A DNA stretch of 64,000 nucleotides from Bimastos eiseni (lineage: Eukaryota; Annelida; Clitellata; Crassiclitellata; Lumbricidae): positions 38,529,439 to 38,593,438 of the forward strand of contig OY365806.1 in NCBI GenBank assembly GCA_959347315.1. The letters run 5' to 3'. Shown piece by piece: positions 42,355-51,939 of the stretch. The stretch's first letter is position 1; every line of letters starts with the position of its first letter. The notes under the pieces are model-generated. The model was not told the origin of the DNA. It was given only the letters and a program-made list of their open reading frames with translations, and made no database searches. A program made the translations under genes and the position numbers.

Positions 42355-42962
42355 TTGAATTGAATAAAGCAGACACCTATCACCTTCAGAAAATATCTGA
42401 AATTCAACAGGAAATCTTACGTGAACGTGAAAAGATAGGAGTAATCTTTAAAAATATCAAAAGAGTGTTAAAGTAGTCGAAGCGTTGGGAGATTTGTTAA
42501 CCCTTATATCTTCAGGACTACTCGCCGCATTAGGCGTAACTTTTCTAAGTACCATCGTAGCTGCACCAGCCGCTAACATTGTGGTATCTTTATCAGCTGG
42601 AGCTGGAGCATTGTGTTTGATATCTACCCAAATCCGCCGAATATTATCGCTGCGGCAAGAAAAACATGCGAAGATCAGAACTATAGCTGAAGGGAAACTC
42701 GATTCGATCAGCGACCTTGTTTCGAAAGCTTTAGATGATAATAATATCTCAGACTTGGAATATTCTGTTATTCTAAGTGAATTCGAGAAATTTAATGAAA
42801 TGAAGGAAGAGGTTAGAAGTAAAAGCAATACCAACATAGATGAAGCGACGAAACAATCGTTCATTAGGGAACAGGGCACTCAACAAAAACATAATGAGTA
42901 CAAAGTGAACGTAAATTTATGTTTTTACGTTTTACGTTTTATGTTTTACGTTTTATATGTTT
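42355..42962 (+). pseudogene. Coiled-coil/membrane Polinton protein (unknown)
   Basis: A charged helix (LQKISEIQQEILREREKIG) runs into a stop at 42474; the next frame has a hydrophobic Ala/Gly-rich segment (LAALGVTFLSTIVAAPAAN, then VVSLSAGAGALCLIS), followed by basic and coiled-coil sequence (RQEKHAKIRTIAEGKLDSIS; ALDDNNISDLEYSVILSEF). This layout (coiled coil, hydrophobic hairpin, helical tail) recurs in Polinton gene sets at this place. It may be a membrane-associated minor capsid protein, which is inference. One frameshift near 42470. Confidence 0.55.
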
Positions 42963-43008
42963 GAATATTATGTTTCCAACTTAAAAATTTCGTTTCTAAC
43001 ATTTCAGG

Positions 43009-43808
43009 ACTCAACCAAATGTGATTTTATCGTTGAGAACTTTCTCAAGATGAAGCAAAATATTAGACAAGACTTGTTATCCGAGAAAATAGGGAACATT
43101 AGGCTTCAGCGGGAATTGATAAAGGCATACAAACCAATCATCGACTCGCAGTCTGGAATATCCAAAGAATTAGATACTATAAAAGAGAACTCTAAGGCAA
43201 CAGCTGAAGCGCTTCGAGCATTGCCAGCCTCGATATCGTCATCGTTGAAACTGATCCAATTCCCGCAGTATCCGTCGTTAGACCTGTTCGAGCATGATCC
43301 CGTTTGAGATATTAGAATTTTGGAATTAGGTGATATCGCTACAAAATATTTAAAAGAATATGCCTCGAACAAAAAGTTGACGGATACGACCTTTGGAATA
43401 TACTCCACAGGCGGTCGATTTTACATCGGGGACAGCCCAATCACGATCGAAGGCGATGATACAACTATCGCAGACGTTACCTATAAGGGAACTCCGGAAC
43501 TTTGGGAGTTATTGACAATGGCAAAACCAGACAAGACGATATACGACATAAACGATCTCAAAGACTTGAGTGTGATTTTGAATGTTACAAACGCAATCCG
43601 TCGACCTGATAATCCGAACAAACCCAAGTGGTTTAGAAGCATCAAATATAAGGAAATCATTAAGCCGATATGGGAAGGGAGGTTCTCAACAGGCGAGGGA
43701 ATCGTAGTTCTTCCGCAAGATCCTATTGTGCTAGTGGATATGTTAACTCTTCGATTCACTAGCTTCAAAGCGGGAAATATAGGATTAAGAAACGAGTATT
43801 TGCGATGA
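43009..43808 (+). pseudogene. Conserved Polinton protein with GEG.v.lP.DP motif
   Basis: First part (43009-43307): helical, with NFLKMKQNIRQDLLSEKIGN and AYKPIIDSQSGISKELD. Second part, after a frame change at about 43310: IATKYLKEYASNKKLTDTTF, GGRFYIGDSPITIEGDD, YKGTPELWELLTMAKPD, then GEGIVVLPQDPIVLVDML. The frame ends GLRNEYLR at TGA, earlier than in the relatives I know. Proteins with the T-T-F-G-I, Y-K-G-T-P-x-L-W-E-L and G-E-G-x-x-x-L-P-x-D-P blocks are widespread in invertebrate Polintons; no function is established that I know of. Confidence 0.62.
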
Positions 43809-43869
43809 GTTACTTCGACAAAATGTGATAAATCGTTAGAGTATAAAAATTAAATTATACAATTATAAA

Positions 43870-44202
43870 ATGATTGTCATAACTAAGAGAAGATTTACTA
43901 AAAGAAACGTCGTATGAGGCGCTGGAATATATGATACGATATCAGGATTTTTCAAAAGAATGTTATCTTCGAATGCAACGAGACAGGTAGCAAAAACCGC
44001 ATCGAGTGTTAGTAAAGACGCTGCAACTGAGATAGGAAAAAAGGCTATAGATGTTGGTTGGACCGTTGCCATTAAGGCCGGAAAACGATTGGTTGATAAA
44101 GCAACGGCAAAAATGTTTAACCTACCGCAAGCAACTGTACTTAACCAACAGAGCAAGGACGCGTTAAAGGGTTTAATATATCCCCATGGAAAACGAACAT
44201 AA
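43870..44202 (+). pseudogene. Small basic Polinton protein
   Basis: ATG 43870 opens a very basic start (ITKRRFTKRNVV), then an in-frame TGA at 43915 interrupts it, and the same frame goes on with GAGIYDTISGFFKRMLSSNA and Ala/Lys-rich helical sequence to PHGKRT. The basic start and G-I-Y-D-T-(I/V) block recur in Polinton gene sets just before the major capsid gene. A core or scaffold role is possible but unproven. One premature stop. Confidence 0.5.
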
Positions 44203-44340
44203 ATAATTTACTGTCTGGTAACGGTGGCGTCATATCGATCCAAGATTTGGTGCGTGGATCTGGAATGAAGTTGGCTTAAAATATTTTGATGCAATATTAA
44301 AATGTAGTCAGATAGTCTAAGATTTACTGAAAATATTATT

Positions 44341-45544
44341 ATGGACTAGGCAGTTGAGAGATACGAATGGCACGAGTACGAACCAGTGGCGAGGACGAAT
44401 CTTAACAGCGCTGAGGAAGTTCGCATCAATATCGAACTTCAAGATCTCTTCAGCCATCCCTTCGAGTCATACCTGCTATTCGATGCTGTGGCTATCACCA
44501 GCAACGGGCTCATGCATCTCTTCAGCCAAATGTGGTATTCCTTATCGAATCAATAAATCGAAAGCGTGTTTCATCCGGGACAAACCACAACTATGCTAGG
44601 GTTGCTGAAATATCCTAACGACTTAGCTCTCGCACAAGGGCTTAGCCAATTATGGATTAAAGACACAGCCGCGACTGCCGTTATATCCGACAACTCTGGA
44701 TTCGCGATAAGACAAGCGTATCTTATTCAGAAACTAACTACAAGGGGCATATTTAGTTTCATCGTGCCTCTGAATCACATTTTTGGATTCTGCGAAGATT
44801 ATGATTAGATTGTCTATGGTATGAAACAGACTTTGACGCTCGTTCGCAAGTGTGATGACGATGCTGTTTTTAGGGCAAATATTCCAACAGTGGCTGGTAA
44901 AGTCAACATCAGTAAAATATCATGGTTTATGCTGCATGTCATTCCGTCTGATATGGAAAGAATGCAGCTATATAAAACGATCGAATCAAAGGCACATTAC
45001 CAGTAGCCTATCGAGCTTATCAGTGGGATACCATAACGCTTCCTCAATCTACCACATTTAGTTGGCGACTTAGCGTTAAGACATCGCCAGAAAAACCGAG
45101 ATATATTATCGTTGGACTTCAAACGAATCGAAGCGGTAATCACGAAGCTAATCCATCAATTTTCGATCATTGCGATATTAAGAACATGTATGTGATGATG
45201 AACCAAGAAAATACCCAGTAGTCAATTACAACCTATTACTCCCGAATAAGCAATTTTCGAGAGCTTATAGAGATGACACGACCTTTAGCGAGAAATTCTA
45301 TGGGATGAATCAGCTCGTGACTCAGAGCAACATTAGGCCGGCTGATTATAAGGATTTACATCCGCTATTCGTATTCGATGTGAGTAAGCAATCCGAACGG
45401 TTAAAGTCATTTTTCGTAGACCTCCAGATCAAGACTACTTTCAATGCTGCGGTGCCGCTTGTAACGGACGCTTATGCAGTTGTCATTTCAGATAATGTGC
45501 TAAACTTCCAATCAGACGGTCAGAAGATGAGCGTTGTATATTAA
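44341..45544 (+). pseudogene. Major capsid protein (double jelly-roll, hexon-like)
   Basis: This is the main shell protein of Polinton/adintovirus particles. Blocks seen: EYEPVARTNLNSAEEVRI, SNGLMHLFSQMWYSLS, PGQTTTMLGLLKYP, LSQLWIKDTAATAV, GIFSFIVPLNHIFGFCEDYD, MKQTLTLVRKCDDDAVFRAN, KISWFMLHVIPSDMERM, then after frame changes IIVGLQTNRSG and the C-terminal LHPLFVFDVSKQSERLKS, FVDLQIKTTFNAAVP, YAVVISDNVLNFQSDG. The order and motifs fit the Polinton capsid protein along its whole length (about 400 codons). Codon 3 is a stop, and at least four further stops or frameshifts occur (for example 44552, 44806, 45004, 45219). Confidence 0.85.
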
Positions 45545-45570
45545 AGAAAATATTTTCTATTATAAAAAAC

Positions 45571-45917
45571 ATGAAACTCTCACAATTGAAATCGCTATTA
45601 AACGAAAATGGAATATAGCAGAATTATATGAACAAACCAGAAATGTTAAGAACACTCGTTGAGAATGGTGTTTTACCACAATCAGAACTGCCTGAACCAG
45701 TGAAGAAGAAAAAGCAAACATTGCCTAAGTACGAGTATTTAAAAACGATTCGAAATAATCCTATAAGCGTTGAAATCGTAGACAAAGATACGAACGAAAC
45801 CGTCACTTACTCATCGTTGTAAAAGGCCGTATGGCTTTTAAAACCAGTATGAACACGTTGAAGGCTTACAATGGTAAAGTCTGGAGAAATAGATACGATA
45901 TTAAGATCCTGTCATAA
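45571..45917 (+). pseudogene. Small Polinton protein with SAP-like and NUMOD-like ends
   Basis: ATG 45571 begins MKLSQLKSLLNENGI, a SAP-type helix, stops, resumes with MNKPEMLRTLVENGVLP and KYEYLKTIRNNPISVEIVDK, stops again at 45820, and in another frame ends YNGKVWRNRYDIKILS at TAA 45915. The G-K-x-W-R-N-R-Y-x-I-K-I-L end is typical of a small protein found after the capsid gene in Polintons. SAP plus NUMOD-like ends suggest DNA binding. Two or three frame breaks. Confidence 0.55.
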
Positions 45918-45919
45918 AG

Positions 45920-46085
45920 TTATTTACTTTCATGAAACTTGTGGTTTAGTTTTTCAATGATGTTTCTCACTGAAAATCTATCAACACTTTGTTAATTAAA
46001 CCTTTATGAAATTCTTAGTAAATAAACGCCTTTCTCACTTTCGTACTTTTACCATTCTAACATCGTTTACTTTTAATTGAACTGA
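45920..46085. terminator. Converging gene ends between the two Polinton gene blocks
   Basis: Plus-strand virion genes end at 45917 and the minus-strand block begins (3' end) at 46090. The AT-rich 170 bp between has an AATAAA on the plus strand at 46020 and TTTATT on the other strand at 46097, fitting back-to-back polyadenylation sites. Confidence 0.35.
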
Positions 46086-46089
46086 CGGT

Positions 46090-46668
46090 TTATACTTTAT
46101 TACTCCTAATGAATACACTGCATGATAAATCTAACACGACACTACACGGAGTGGATATTAGTGTAAGAGGGTCGATTGGATTATCGTCTGCATCATAAAA
46201 TCCGGTTCTTTTATCCGTTGATCCATACGCAGGTAACAATTTCAGGTACATCTTTGGTGGTCCCTCTTCCTGCTTTTGATAGAAAATAGACATTTGTTTA
46301 ACCTGTGAATCTTCATATTTCTTATTCGAAGCAGCATTTGTATCAAGATCGAGCAGATGCTTTTGAATTCGTTCGAAAATACTTTCAAACGTACCGATAG
46401 TCTCCAGTTCTTCCTCAGTTGGTTCCAAATACTTATCATACATCATTACTGGTATACTATAACCAACAATAGGGCCATCGGTTTTACCCAAACCATGATC
46501 TGGTGATATGCCCCAACTTTTTAATGCTGGAGTTTGGATATGAAAATCACCTTCGACACCGCTCAGGTATTTATATTTAATTTGAATTCGTTGACCAAAG
46601 TTGTTCTTCTTATTCACGACTTTAAAGATCATTTTATCTGGATTAAACGTTTTGTGTGTAACAATCAT
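46090..46668 (-). CDS. Conserved viral/Polinton protein with IQTP motif
   Basis: An intact frame of 192 residues. It starts MIVTHKTFNPDKMIFKVVNK, then GQRIQIKYKYLSG, DFHIQTPALKSWGIS, a helical stretch FESIFERIQKHLLDLDT, PPKMYLKLLPAYG and TLISTPCSVVLDLSCS. The T-x-F-N-P start, the (Y/I)-K-Y and I-Q-T-P-x-L blocks and the late mixed-strand end resemble a protein family I know from large DNA viruses and Polintons, with no firmly known function. It lies in a block with fibre, protease and PolB on the same strand. It is among the few undamaged genes of the element. Confidence 0.6.
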   Translation of the reverse strand: MIVTHKTFNPDKMIFKVVNKKNNFGQRIQIKYKYLSGVEGDFHIQTPALKSWGISPDHGLGKTDGPIVGYSIPVMMYDKYLEPTEEELETIGTFESIFERIQKHLLDLDTNAASNKKYEDSQVKQMSIFYQKQEEGPPKMYLKLLPAYGSTDKRTGFYDADDNPIDPLTLISTPCSVVLDLSCSVFIRSNKV

Positions 46669-46814
46669 CTTTTATGTATAGAAAATATTTTCTTTAAGCT
46701 GAAATATGAAAATAATTTCTTATTTTAATCATCGTAAATGAATAACCGCATCACGCTTAATCCAGGCTTTCCCGGTTAAGCTTGTTTACAATACAACATG
46801 TAAGACGTGTATTT

Positions 46815-47931
46815 TCAAACGGAATCGATTAAAAACTCCTGATAAGTATTCCCTAGACCAGTAGGATTAGGTGCAGTGTATAAAATATTTCAACTTCCTG
46901 AGTCGGTAGTTCCTTCTATCCTCCAACCATAAATCCTATCGGAGGACTTGTTCCTTCCTTTTAATCCAATCTCCCAGATTCTTACATCTGTTGGACACTT
47001 CATAGTTAAAGAGAAGCGACTGTTGGTGTTAGACACTCATTCACCATCGTCTTTGAACGCATTGAAGGCTTTGTTATTTTGAAATTCAGAAACAGAACTC
47101 GCTTCTATACCATAATTACTAGTATTCGAAGTTAATCTAGGAACGCAACTGACATGCCATTTTCTTCCGAGTATGAGTGATATCAGTAAGAGTAGGAATC
47201 CACTGTAACATCCCAATACCCGTCCATTGCGCTCCAGCGCTCGTGGATATAATATGAAATCGCCAGTAAACGTAATTAGATGATGCTGGAAATGTAAATT
47301 TATTCAAAACTCATGCATCGAGGACATCCGTTTAGGACTTAGGATATCTGTGAATACTATCCCATCGTCACTCGCTTGAACTTTCCATCTAGTAATACAT
47401 TCGTTTAATGGTGTGCTAGCAATGCTGTAGAAACCCAACATAGACAAAGGAACGGGATATTTAAACTGTAACCAAACATCAGTTACTGTATCAGTTATCC
47501 AACAGTCGGGGGAATGACAAGCATTTTGAAACGCTTTCCACGGTTCAAAGTTATACCCAGCCGCTATGCGATATTCGGTAGCACTAGCTTTGTAAGTAAC
47601 ACCGTTTATTTTCATTACATTCGAAGTCACGGTTGGAGCTGCAGTCACGTATAGTCCTGAATAATCGCTGGCAGTATTATTCGTTATCATTTGGCTGATT
47701 AGAGTTTCGACTTGACCAAAGCTCACAGCCCGCTTGCTATGACCGGTGGATGAATGTTAGTTGGTAGACCCTTTATCGTATTACCATTCATATTTAAATC
47801 ACTCTCCATTGCGTTCGTTCCATCTCTTTTTAGAAATGTATTACTCGCTTGAGATAGAGTAACACCTCTAGAAATTATTCGTTGAGTTGATCCAGTATCG
47901 ATCAATTTCGTCCAAATTTATCAACAGGCAT
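46815..47931 (-). pseudogene. Fibre-like attachment protein with phage-style stalk
   Basis: ATG 47931 opens PVDKFGRN, interrupted by a stop; then (47905-47723) RIISRGVTLSQASNTF and FLKRDGTNAMESDLNMNGN, the repeat found in tail-fibre stalks. The head follows in two similar beta-rich parts resembling F5/8-type C (discoidin) folds: WKAFQNACHSPDCWITD with WLQFKYPVPLSMLGFY and WKVQASDDG, and then YVYWRFHIISTSAGAQWTG. A final part with RFSLTMKCPTDVRIWEIG and YGWRIEG ends at 46815. Such proteins would bind the host surface. At least four stops or frameshifts are present. Confidence 0.68.
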
Positions 47932-47982
47932 TTTATATACAATATTATTATTGAATACAATTCGTTCACGACTTCTTGAAAT

Positions 47983-48402
47983 TTACAACCATCGTGGATC
48001 GTCTTCTTCAATATATATATTGATCGTCTTCTTCAATATATACAGACATAAATGATCGCAAAACACTTGGCCGTCTGGTTGTATTCGTTCGCTGTTGTAG
48101 AATAGCGGCCTTTGTAGATAATTTATCAATTCAGTAGGAGGAGGAAGTCCGTAGCTGTCGAAATAAATTTTATCATTGGCGCGCTTGATCCAACACGTCC
48201 AATGTGTTCCTTTACCGTCAGAATCGTCTAGATTAAGGATACCGCACTCGTTCGCTCTCGGCTTCTTGGTCAACTCGTCTCTTAGAAATACTCCTCTGAA
48301 ATTATTTATATTTAGTTTCCTCGCCGGTTCGATTAGATCCACGTTCGACAAAGCAATATTTGGTATCGTTACGCCTTCGACATCGATTAGTTCAGTGTTC
48401 AT
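47983..48402 (-). CDS. Adenain-like cysteine protease
   Basis: An intact frame of 139 residues. This maturation protease cleaves capsid precursors in adenoviruses, adintoviruses and Polintons. The catalytic set is in order: His in GKGTHWTCWIK, Asp in IYFDSYGLPPP, and the late FCDHLCLYIL block with the nucleophile cysteine. P-P-P-x-E-L-I-x-Y-L and Y-N-S-E-R-I-Q match the family. The residue after the first cysteine of the C-x-H-L-C-L block is Asp rather than the usual Gly. The start codon is a few bases from the PolB stop (48399). The tail IEEDDPRWL has lost similarity and contains a small tandem duplication in the DNA (atatatattgatcgtcttct, 48000-48042). Confidence 0.82.
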   Translation of the reverse strand: MNTELIDVEGVTIPNIALSNVDLIEPARKLNINNFRGVFLRDELTKKPRANECGILNLDDSDGKGTHWTCWIKRANDKIYFDSYGLPPPTELINYLQRPLFYNSERIQPDGQVFCDHLCLYILKKTINIYIEEDDPRWL

Positions 48403-49708
48403 ATTATATTAAGGGAATAATGTCCATATGCTAAAGAGTGAATTCCATCTTCCTGAATAACTCGTTTATCGTCGTCTGCTGAGAGAGCTACCTTGTTCAT
48501 TTCTTCGGTGTAGATATCGTGAAGATGCGATCCAATGACATTCATCTTTCTCGATTGTACTCTCTTGGTGAACATGCAGTCTTTGTAATCTTCGTGAGTG
48601 ATAGATTTCTTGATGACATTCTTCTTAGCACCTATACATTTCTTGTGGTCTACTCCAACCATCTTATACGAATATAGTTTCGGTCTTAAACCTACAAACT
48701 CCGTTTACCAGCTGCTTCGTCTTTAAACATACCAATGACCTTTTTATTGATGCCAGTTTCTATACCAGAGGGATGGTCTTTAGGATAGTCACTAGTGTCG
48801 AACCTACTTCTAATGTCAGGTGCTATATCGGCGTAGAAATCGTCGGTCTTAATTTCATAGGCTAAAGAATCCGTATCTGTAAAAATTAACCTTGCTCCAT
48901 CTTCAAACTTTTTCTTGATGTAATTATAATAAAAATCGTACATTACAGTTTTACCAAAGTCTAAAATACACATGCCAAGATAAATAGGCTTGAATATAGC
49001 TTCGTCCGTTTCATGTGAATAGCGATTAGGTTTTCGTCAAAAATAGTTCGAGTGTCATAATTCGTTCTCGCTGCTTAATGGCTTGCTTCTCACTACAAAC
49101 CAGTTTTATGTCTACACGAGCCTCTATATTTTCACACGTCTTACCAAACACGCTATTGTTCATTAGTTTGAAAAGTCCTTCTCGAAATCCCTGGTGGCTT
49201 TATTCCACAGGTTGGTATTTAGATCGATATACTTTTCCCAAAAAGCACTTTCTTCGAATTTAATTCAACGATGAATTTTGGTTATCTTCAAACCTAAGCT
49301 TTCATACAGCTTTAAATTTTCATAATGGACTATGTACTTTACTTTATCGTTCAAGTTTGGGATAAGTTTTGGCACATCCGATTCTTCGACTTTAACACTC
49401 TCTGGAGCAAGAGGATAGTGGTTATGAAGATCGTGCAAGTTCCTCGGATATTCCAAATCGACTTCTAATATACACGGCATTCCTCTCCAATCATTTAGCT
49501 CATCGTTGTTCATCCACTGGAACCCATGAGTTGGTAGATTTTTACACATACTGCATCCGTACAAATTGTTTGCGTCTAAATATGTTAAAAATGTTGAAGG
49601 CTTGCCATCGTTGAATGCTTCTCCCATATACTTATCATTTGCCTGTCTGTAACGATGTGAAATGGTGCTAACACCACTCTTATCCCATGCTTAGCCATTA
49701 GTATAATA
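48399..49708 (-). pseudogene. Protein-primed DNA polymerase B, palm/thumb part
   Basis: This polymerase copies the element. Minus-strand blocks in order: the GVSTISHRYRQAND region (49660), TFLTYLDANNLYGCSMCKNL with motif A (49580), CILEVDLEYPRNLHD (49470), LFKLMNNSVFGKTCENI with motif B (49160), LIFTDTDSLAYEI with motif C and the catalytic Asp pair (48890), KKVIGMFKDEAAG (48720) and the end AKKNVIKKSITHEDYKDCMF and EDGIHSLAYGHYSLN. At least five frame changes are present. Everything N-terminal to about 49708, including the 3'-5' exonuclease and terminal-protein region, is missing, replaced by the inverted fragment. Confidence 0.85.
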
Positions 49709-49770
49709 TCATAGATTTTTCAATTTTGGGTTTCGTCCACCCCATTTTGTGAATCGGATAATGAGATATT

Positions 49771-50391
49771 TTATTTCAGATTTTTTTTTTGAAGTAGCAA
49801 TCCGAGAAGTGGAATGTTTTTAAACGGTGAATCTGGTCCAACGATAAACCCTTCACCATTTACGAATCCAAAGCCTGTTTTCAGATACAGACCTTCTGCT
49901 ACATCATCAAGTAAAGTACCTTGGTATGGTTTTAAGTATAGACCCTGTACCTGTTGCACTATCTTGTAGTTTTTACCTCGACTACTGAGATATATTGCAC
50001 CACCCGGTCCAGTGACTTTGCCTATGACTTTTAATCCAGCCGCTGCACCTATTCCTGTTAATGCATCCGTTGCTAAGCATGGTAATACGCTCGATATTAG
50101 AAATTTGCCTGCAGTTGCTAGAAACGGTAAAATGGCGCCGATAAATCCACCTTCGACTTTGGCATTATGAATCAATTGCGTTTTACTCATTTTTATAGTC
50201 GCACCCGTTCCACCCTGATACGCTTTAGCCAACTCATTAATCTGCTCCTGGGTAAGAGCTAACACGTGGTGTCCACTTAAAGCGTCGTGCTTTAATTCTG
50301 TGCTAACACCCGTTCCTGCCTGTTGCGATTTTTTGATTTTGTCTTTTTGTCCTTCTGAAATATTAACTTTGACATTTGTGTGTCGACTCAT
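49771..50391 (-). CDS. pVI/pX-like minor capsid protein, second copy
   Basis: An intact 206-residue frame whose protein is identical to that at 41273-41893. The only DNA differences I can see lie near the 3' end (for example around 49790) and are silent. The hydrophobic Gly/Ala block and both GLYLK repeats are retained. With its neighbours broken, its perfect preservation is best explained by a recent copy event or gene conversion rather than by selection on this locus. Confidence 0.75.
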   Translation of the reverse strand: MSRHTNVKVNISEGQKDKIKKSQQAGTGVSTELKHDALSGHHVLALTQEQINELAKAYQGGTGATIKMSKTQLIHNAKVEGGFIGAILPFLATAGKFLISSVLPCLATDALTGIGAAAGLKVIGKVTGPGGAIYLSSRGKNYKIVQQVQGLYLKPYQGTLLDDVAEGLYLKTGFGFVNGEGFIVGPDSPFKNIPLLGLLLQKKNLK

Positions 50392-50414
50392 TTTTTTATA
50401 TGACTATAAAACTT

Positions 50415-50880
50415 TTAAACCTCATTTATATGAAACCGTATCGATAATTTCACACCTCGTAGATTAATTAGTTGGCCATGTTGATCGGTGAGAGACGTTT
50501 CCATCATCGATATCGTGGATACGGTGATTGCAAGATATATCAAATTCCTCTGGGTTTCGATAATCTTATAGCCGGGCCCTACATTCGGGAAAAAGGAATA
50601 AATTATATTATCAGTCGTTCCGTTGCTATAGGAAGCCCCGATGATATCGCTCGTTACTCTCAGATTACTGACACTCATTATGTCCACTATATTCTCCGAT
50701 TCTTGGTACCCTGCTGAATAAAACCGAGGACTTTTCCTATGGAGTTCAACGCCCAAAAATCAACCATGTAATTCTCCGCTATATGTACAACAGTCTTAAC
50801 GTATTGCTGTTTACCTCTATCTCAATATTGTCTTCTTTGATAACTATATCATAATGCGCGTTTGCTTTCATGATTCTCTA
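50415..50880 (-). pseudogene. Penton-like protein, C-terminal half, second copy
   Basis: From about 50756 down to 50415 it matches the 40900-41249 penton half with only a few changes (R-V-T-S-D-I in place of R-L-T-S-N-I). A 13-bp deletion near 50720 relative to the first copy shifts the frame. Upstream, 50880-50770 aligns to the first copy at only about 70-80 percent, so the similarity level changes abruptly. Confidence 0.75.
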
Positions 50881-50884
50881 CGGC

Positions 50885-51224
50885 TAGTGGTTTCGTGAAA
50901 ATATTCGAGAGCGGTAGAAAAACCAGGAAAAGTATGGGTTGATAAGGGCAAAGCATTTTATAATAAAGATGTTAAGAAGTTAGTCGAGTTGTATTCTACC
51001 GAGAACGAAGAAAAGTCGTGCGTTGTTGAGCGTTGGAATAGATCAACAGGTGAAAAAATGTGTATGTATTTTACAGCTAATTCATTAGAAGATACATCGA
51101 TGTGTTGGATGAAATGGTGAGTAATTATAATGAAAGTAGACATTCTTCCATTAAAATGACACCATCTAAAGCTAGTTTGAAAACGGATGAAAAGGCTGTA
51201 TGGATGAACTTAAATGGAAGTGAT
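50885..51224 (+). pseudogene. Polinton integrase fragment, second copy
   Basis: Plus-strand pieces match the catalytic core of the integrase at 38560-38890: GKVWVDKGKAFYNKDVKKLV, LYSTENEEKSCVVERWNRST with the glutamate region intact in this copy, and in later frames the FTANS and SIKMTPSKA blocks. It ends within V-W-M-N-L-N-G-S at 51224; the chromodomain is absent. Frameshifts near 50925 and 51080. Confidence 0.75.
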
Positions 51225-51935
51225 TAGGGCTTAGATTTGTGCATGAATTGTGACTCATCATCGAAACTATTGGACATTTCTCGGACCTATTAGACTGTAC
51301 TGGTTGATGTTTAACCTAGGGCTAAGATTTGTGTATGAATTGGTTTTTGTAACCTAGTTATAGGTTACAAATACGTTTTTGTAACCTATTAGGTGGGTGA
51401 ATTGACCAATAAATATTATGGTCAAATGGCCAGATAGCGCGATTCCCTACTACTCAGTACATTTAATGGAAAATAATCGAGTATTTGTGTGTGCATAATG
51501 AGGGTCATAGGATGTCGAGTTTCTTATTTGCTATAAATGGCGATGAGAGGTGAGGCCAAAAAACTATCAAATAACATGTGGTAATAACCCACAATTATAG
51601 CGATGGGCTTACATAAACTCTCCTAGTTGAATCTGCCTGATTTTATCAACATTCAACAGCCCATATTTTTGAAAATACTGAAATAATTACAAGCAGGGCT
51701 TAATTTATGCTGACATCTGGTTGCACTTGCTTGCAAATTAATACAAGCTGTCTTTGTGTCTGTTAAACTAATATCCAAGCTAAAAATCTTAATCTGGCTT
51801 GATTTTAGCCTCAACGGAGAACTTTTCTCATTAGGTTTTATATACTATATATCTGTCTCATAACCTAATATTGCCTACAGTACTTATCGGATATTATTTA
51901 ATCGTAATCGTCTTCTCCAAATTTCTAAAGCGCTA
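51225..51935. other. No gene recognised; short repeats
   Basis: Between the Polinton fragment and the LINE. Two copies of agg(g)ct(t/a)agatttgtg(c/t)atgaattg (51227 and 51318) suggest a small direct repeat, and gtaacctagttataggttac at 51350 is an 8-bp-arm palindrome repeated in part 25 bp on. No coding sequence was identified. Confidence 0.4.
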
Positions 51936-51939
51936 CTAG

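Larger units (their letters stand above)
38238..49708. mobile_element. Polinton/Maverick (adintovirus-like), decayed
   Basis: Polintons are large self-synthesising DNA transposons with virus-type genes; adintoviruses are their animal-virus relatives. This copy has the full core set in order: integrase and Zn-ribbon/PLA2 protein (minus), packaging ATPase, penton, minor capsid proteins, several conserved small proteins and major capsid protein (plus), then a conserved unknown, fibre, adenain protease and PolB (minus). Almost every gene has stops or frameshifts. The N-terminal part of PolB, including the exonuclease, is lost at 49708, where an inverted Polinton piece begins. Terminal inverted repeats could not be identified. 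Confidence 0.9.
49709..51224. mobile_element. Inverted second Polinton fragment
   Basis: In reverse order and orientation this piece repeats 41950 back to about 40760 (pVI-like gene and penton C-terminal half), then jumps to integrase sequence matching 38560-38890. It therefore lacks the ATPase and Zn-ribbon/PLA2 genes. The part matching 40857-41950 is almost identical to its partner, while the penton part matching about 40760-40856 and the integrase part are clearly more diverged. The limits are sharp: 49708/49709 against PolB and about 51224 against unrelated DNA. Confidence 0.82.
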
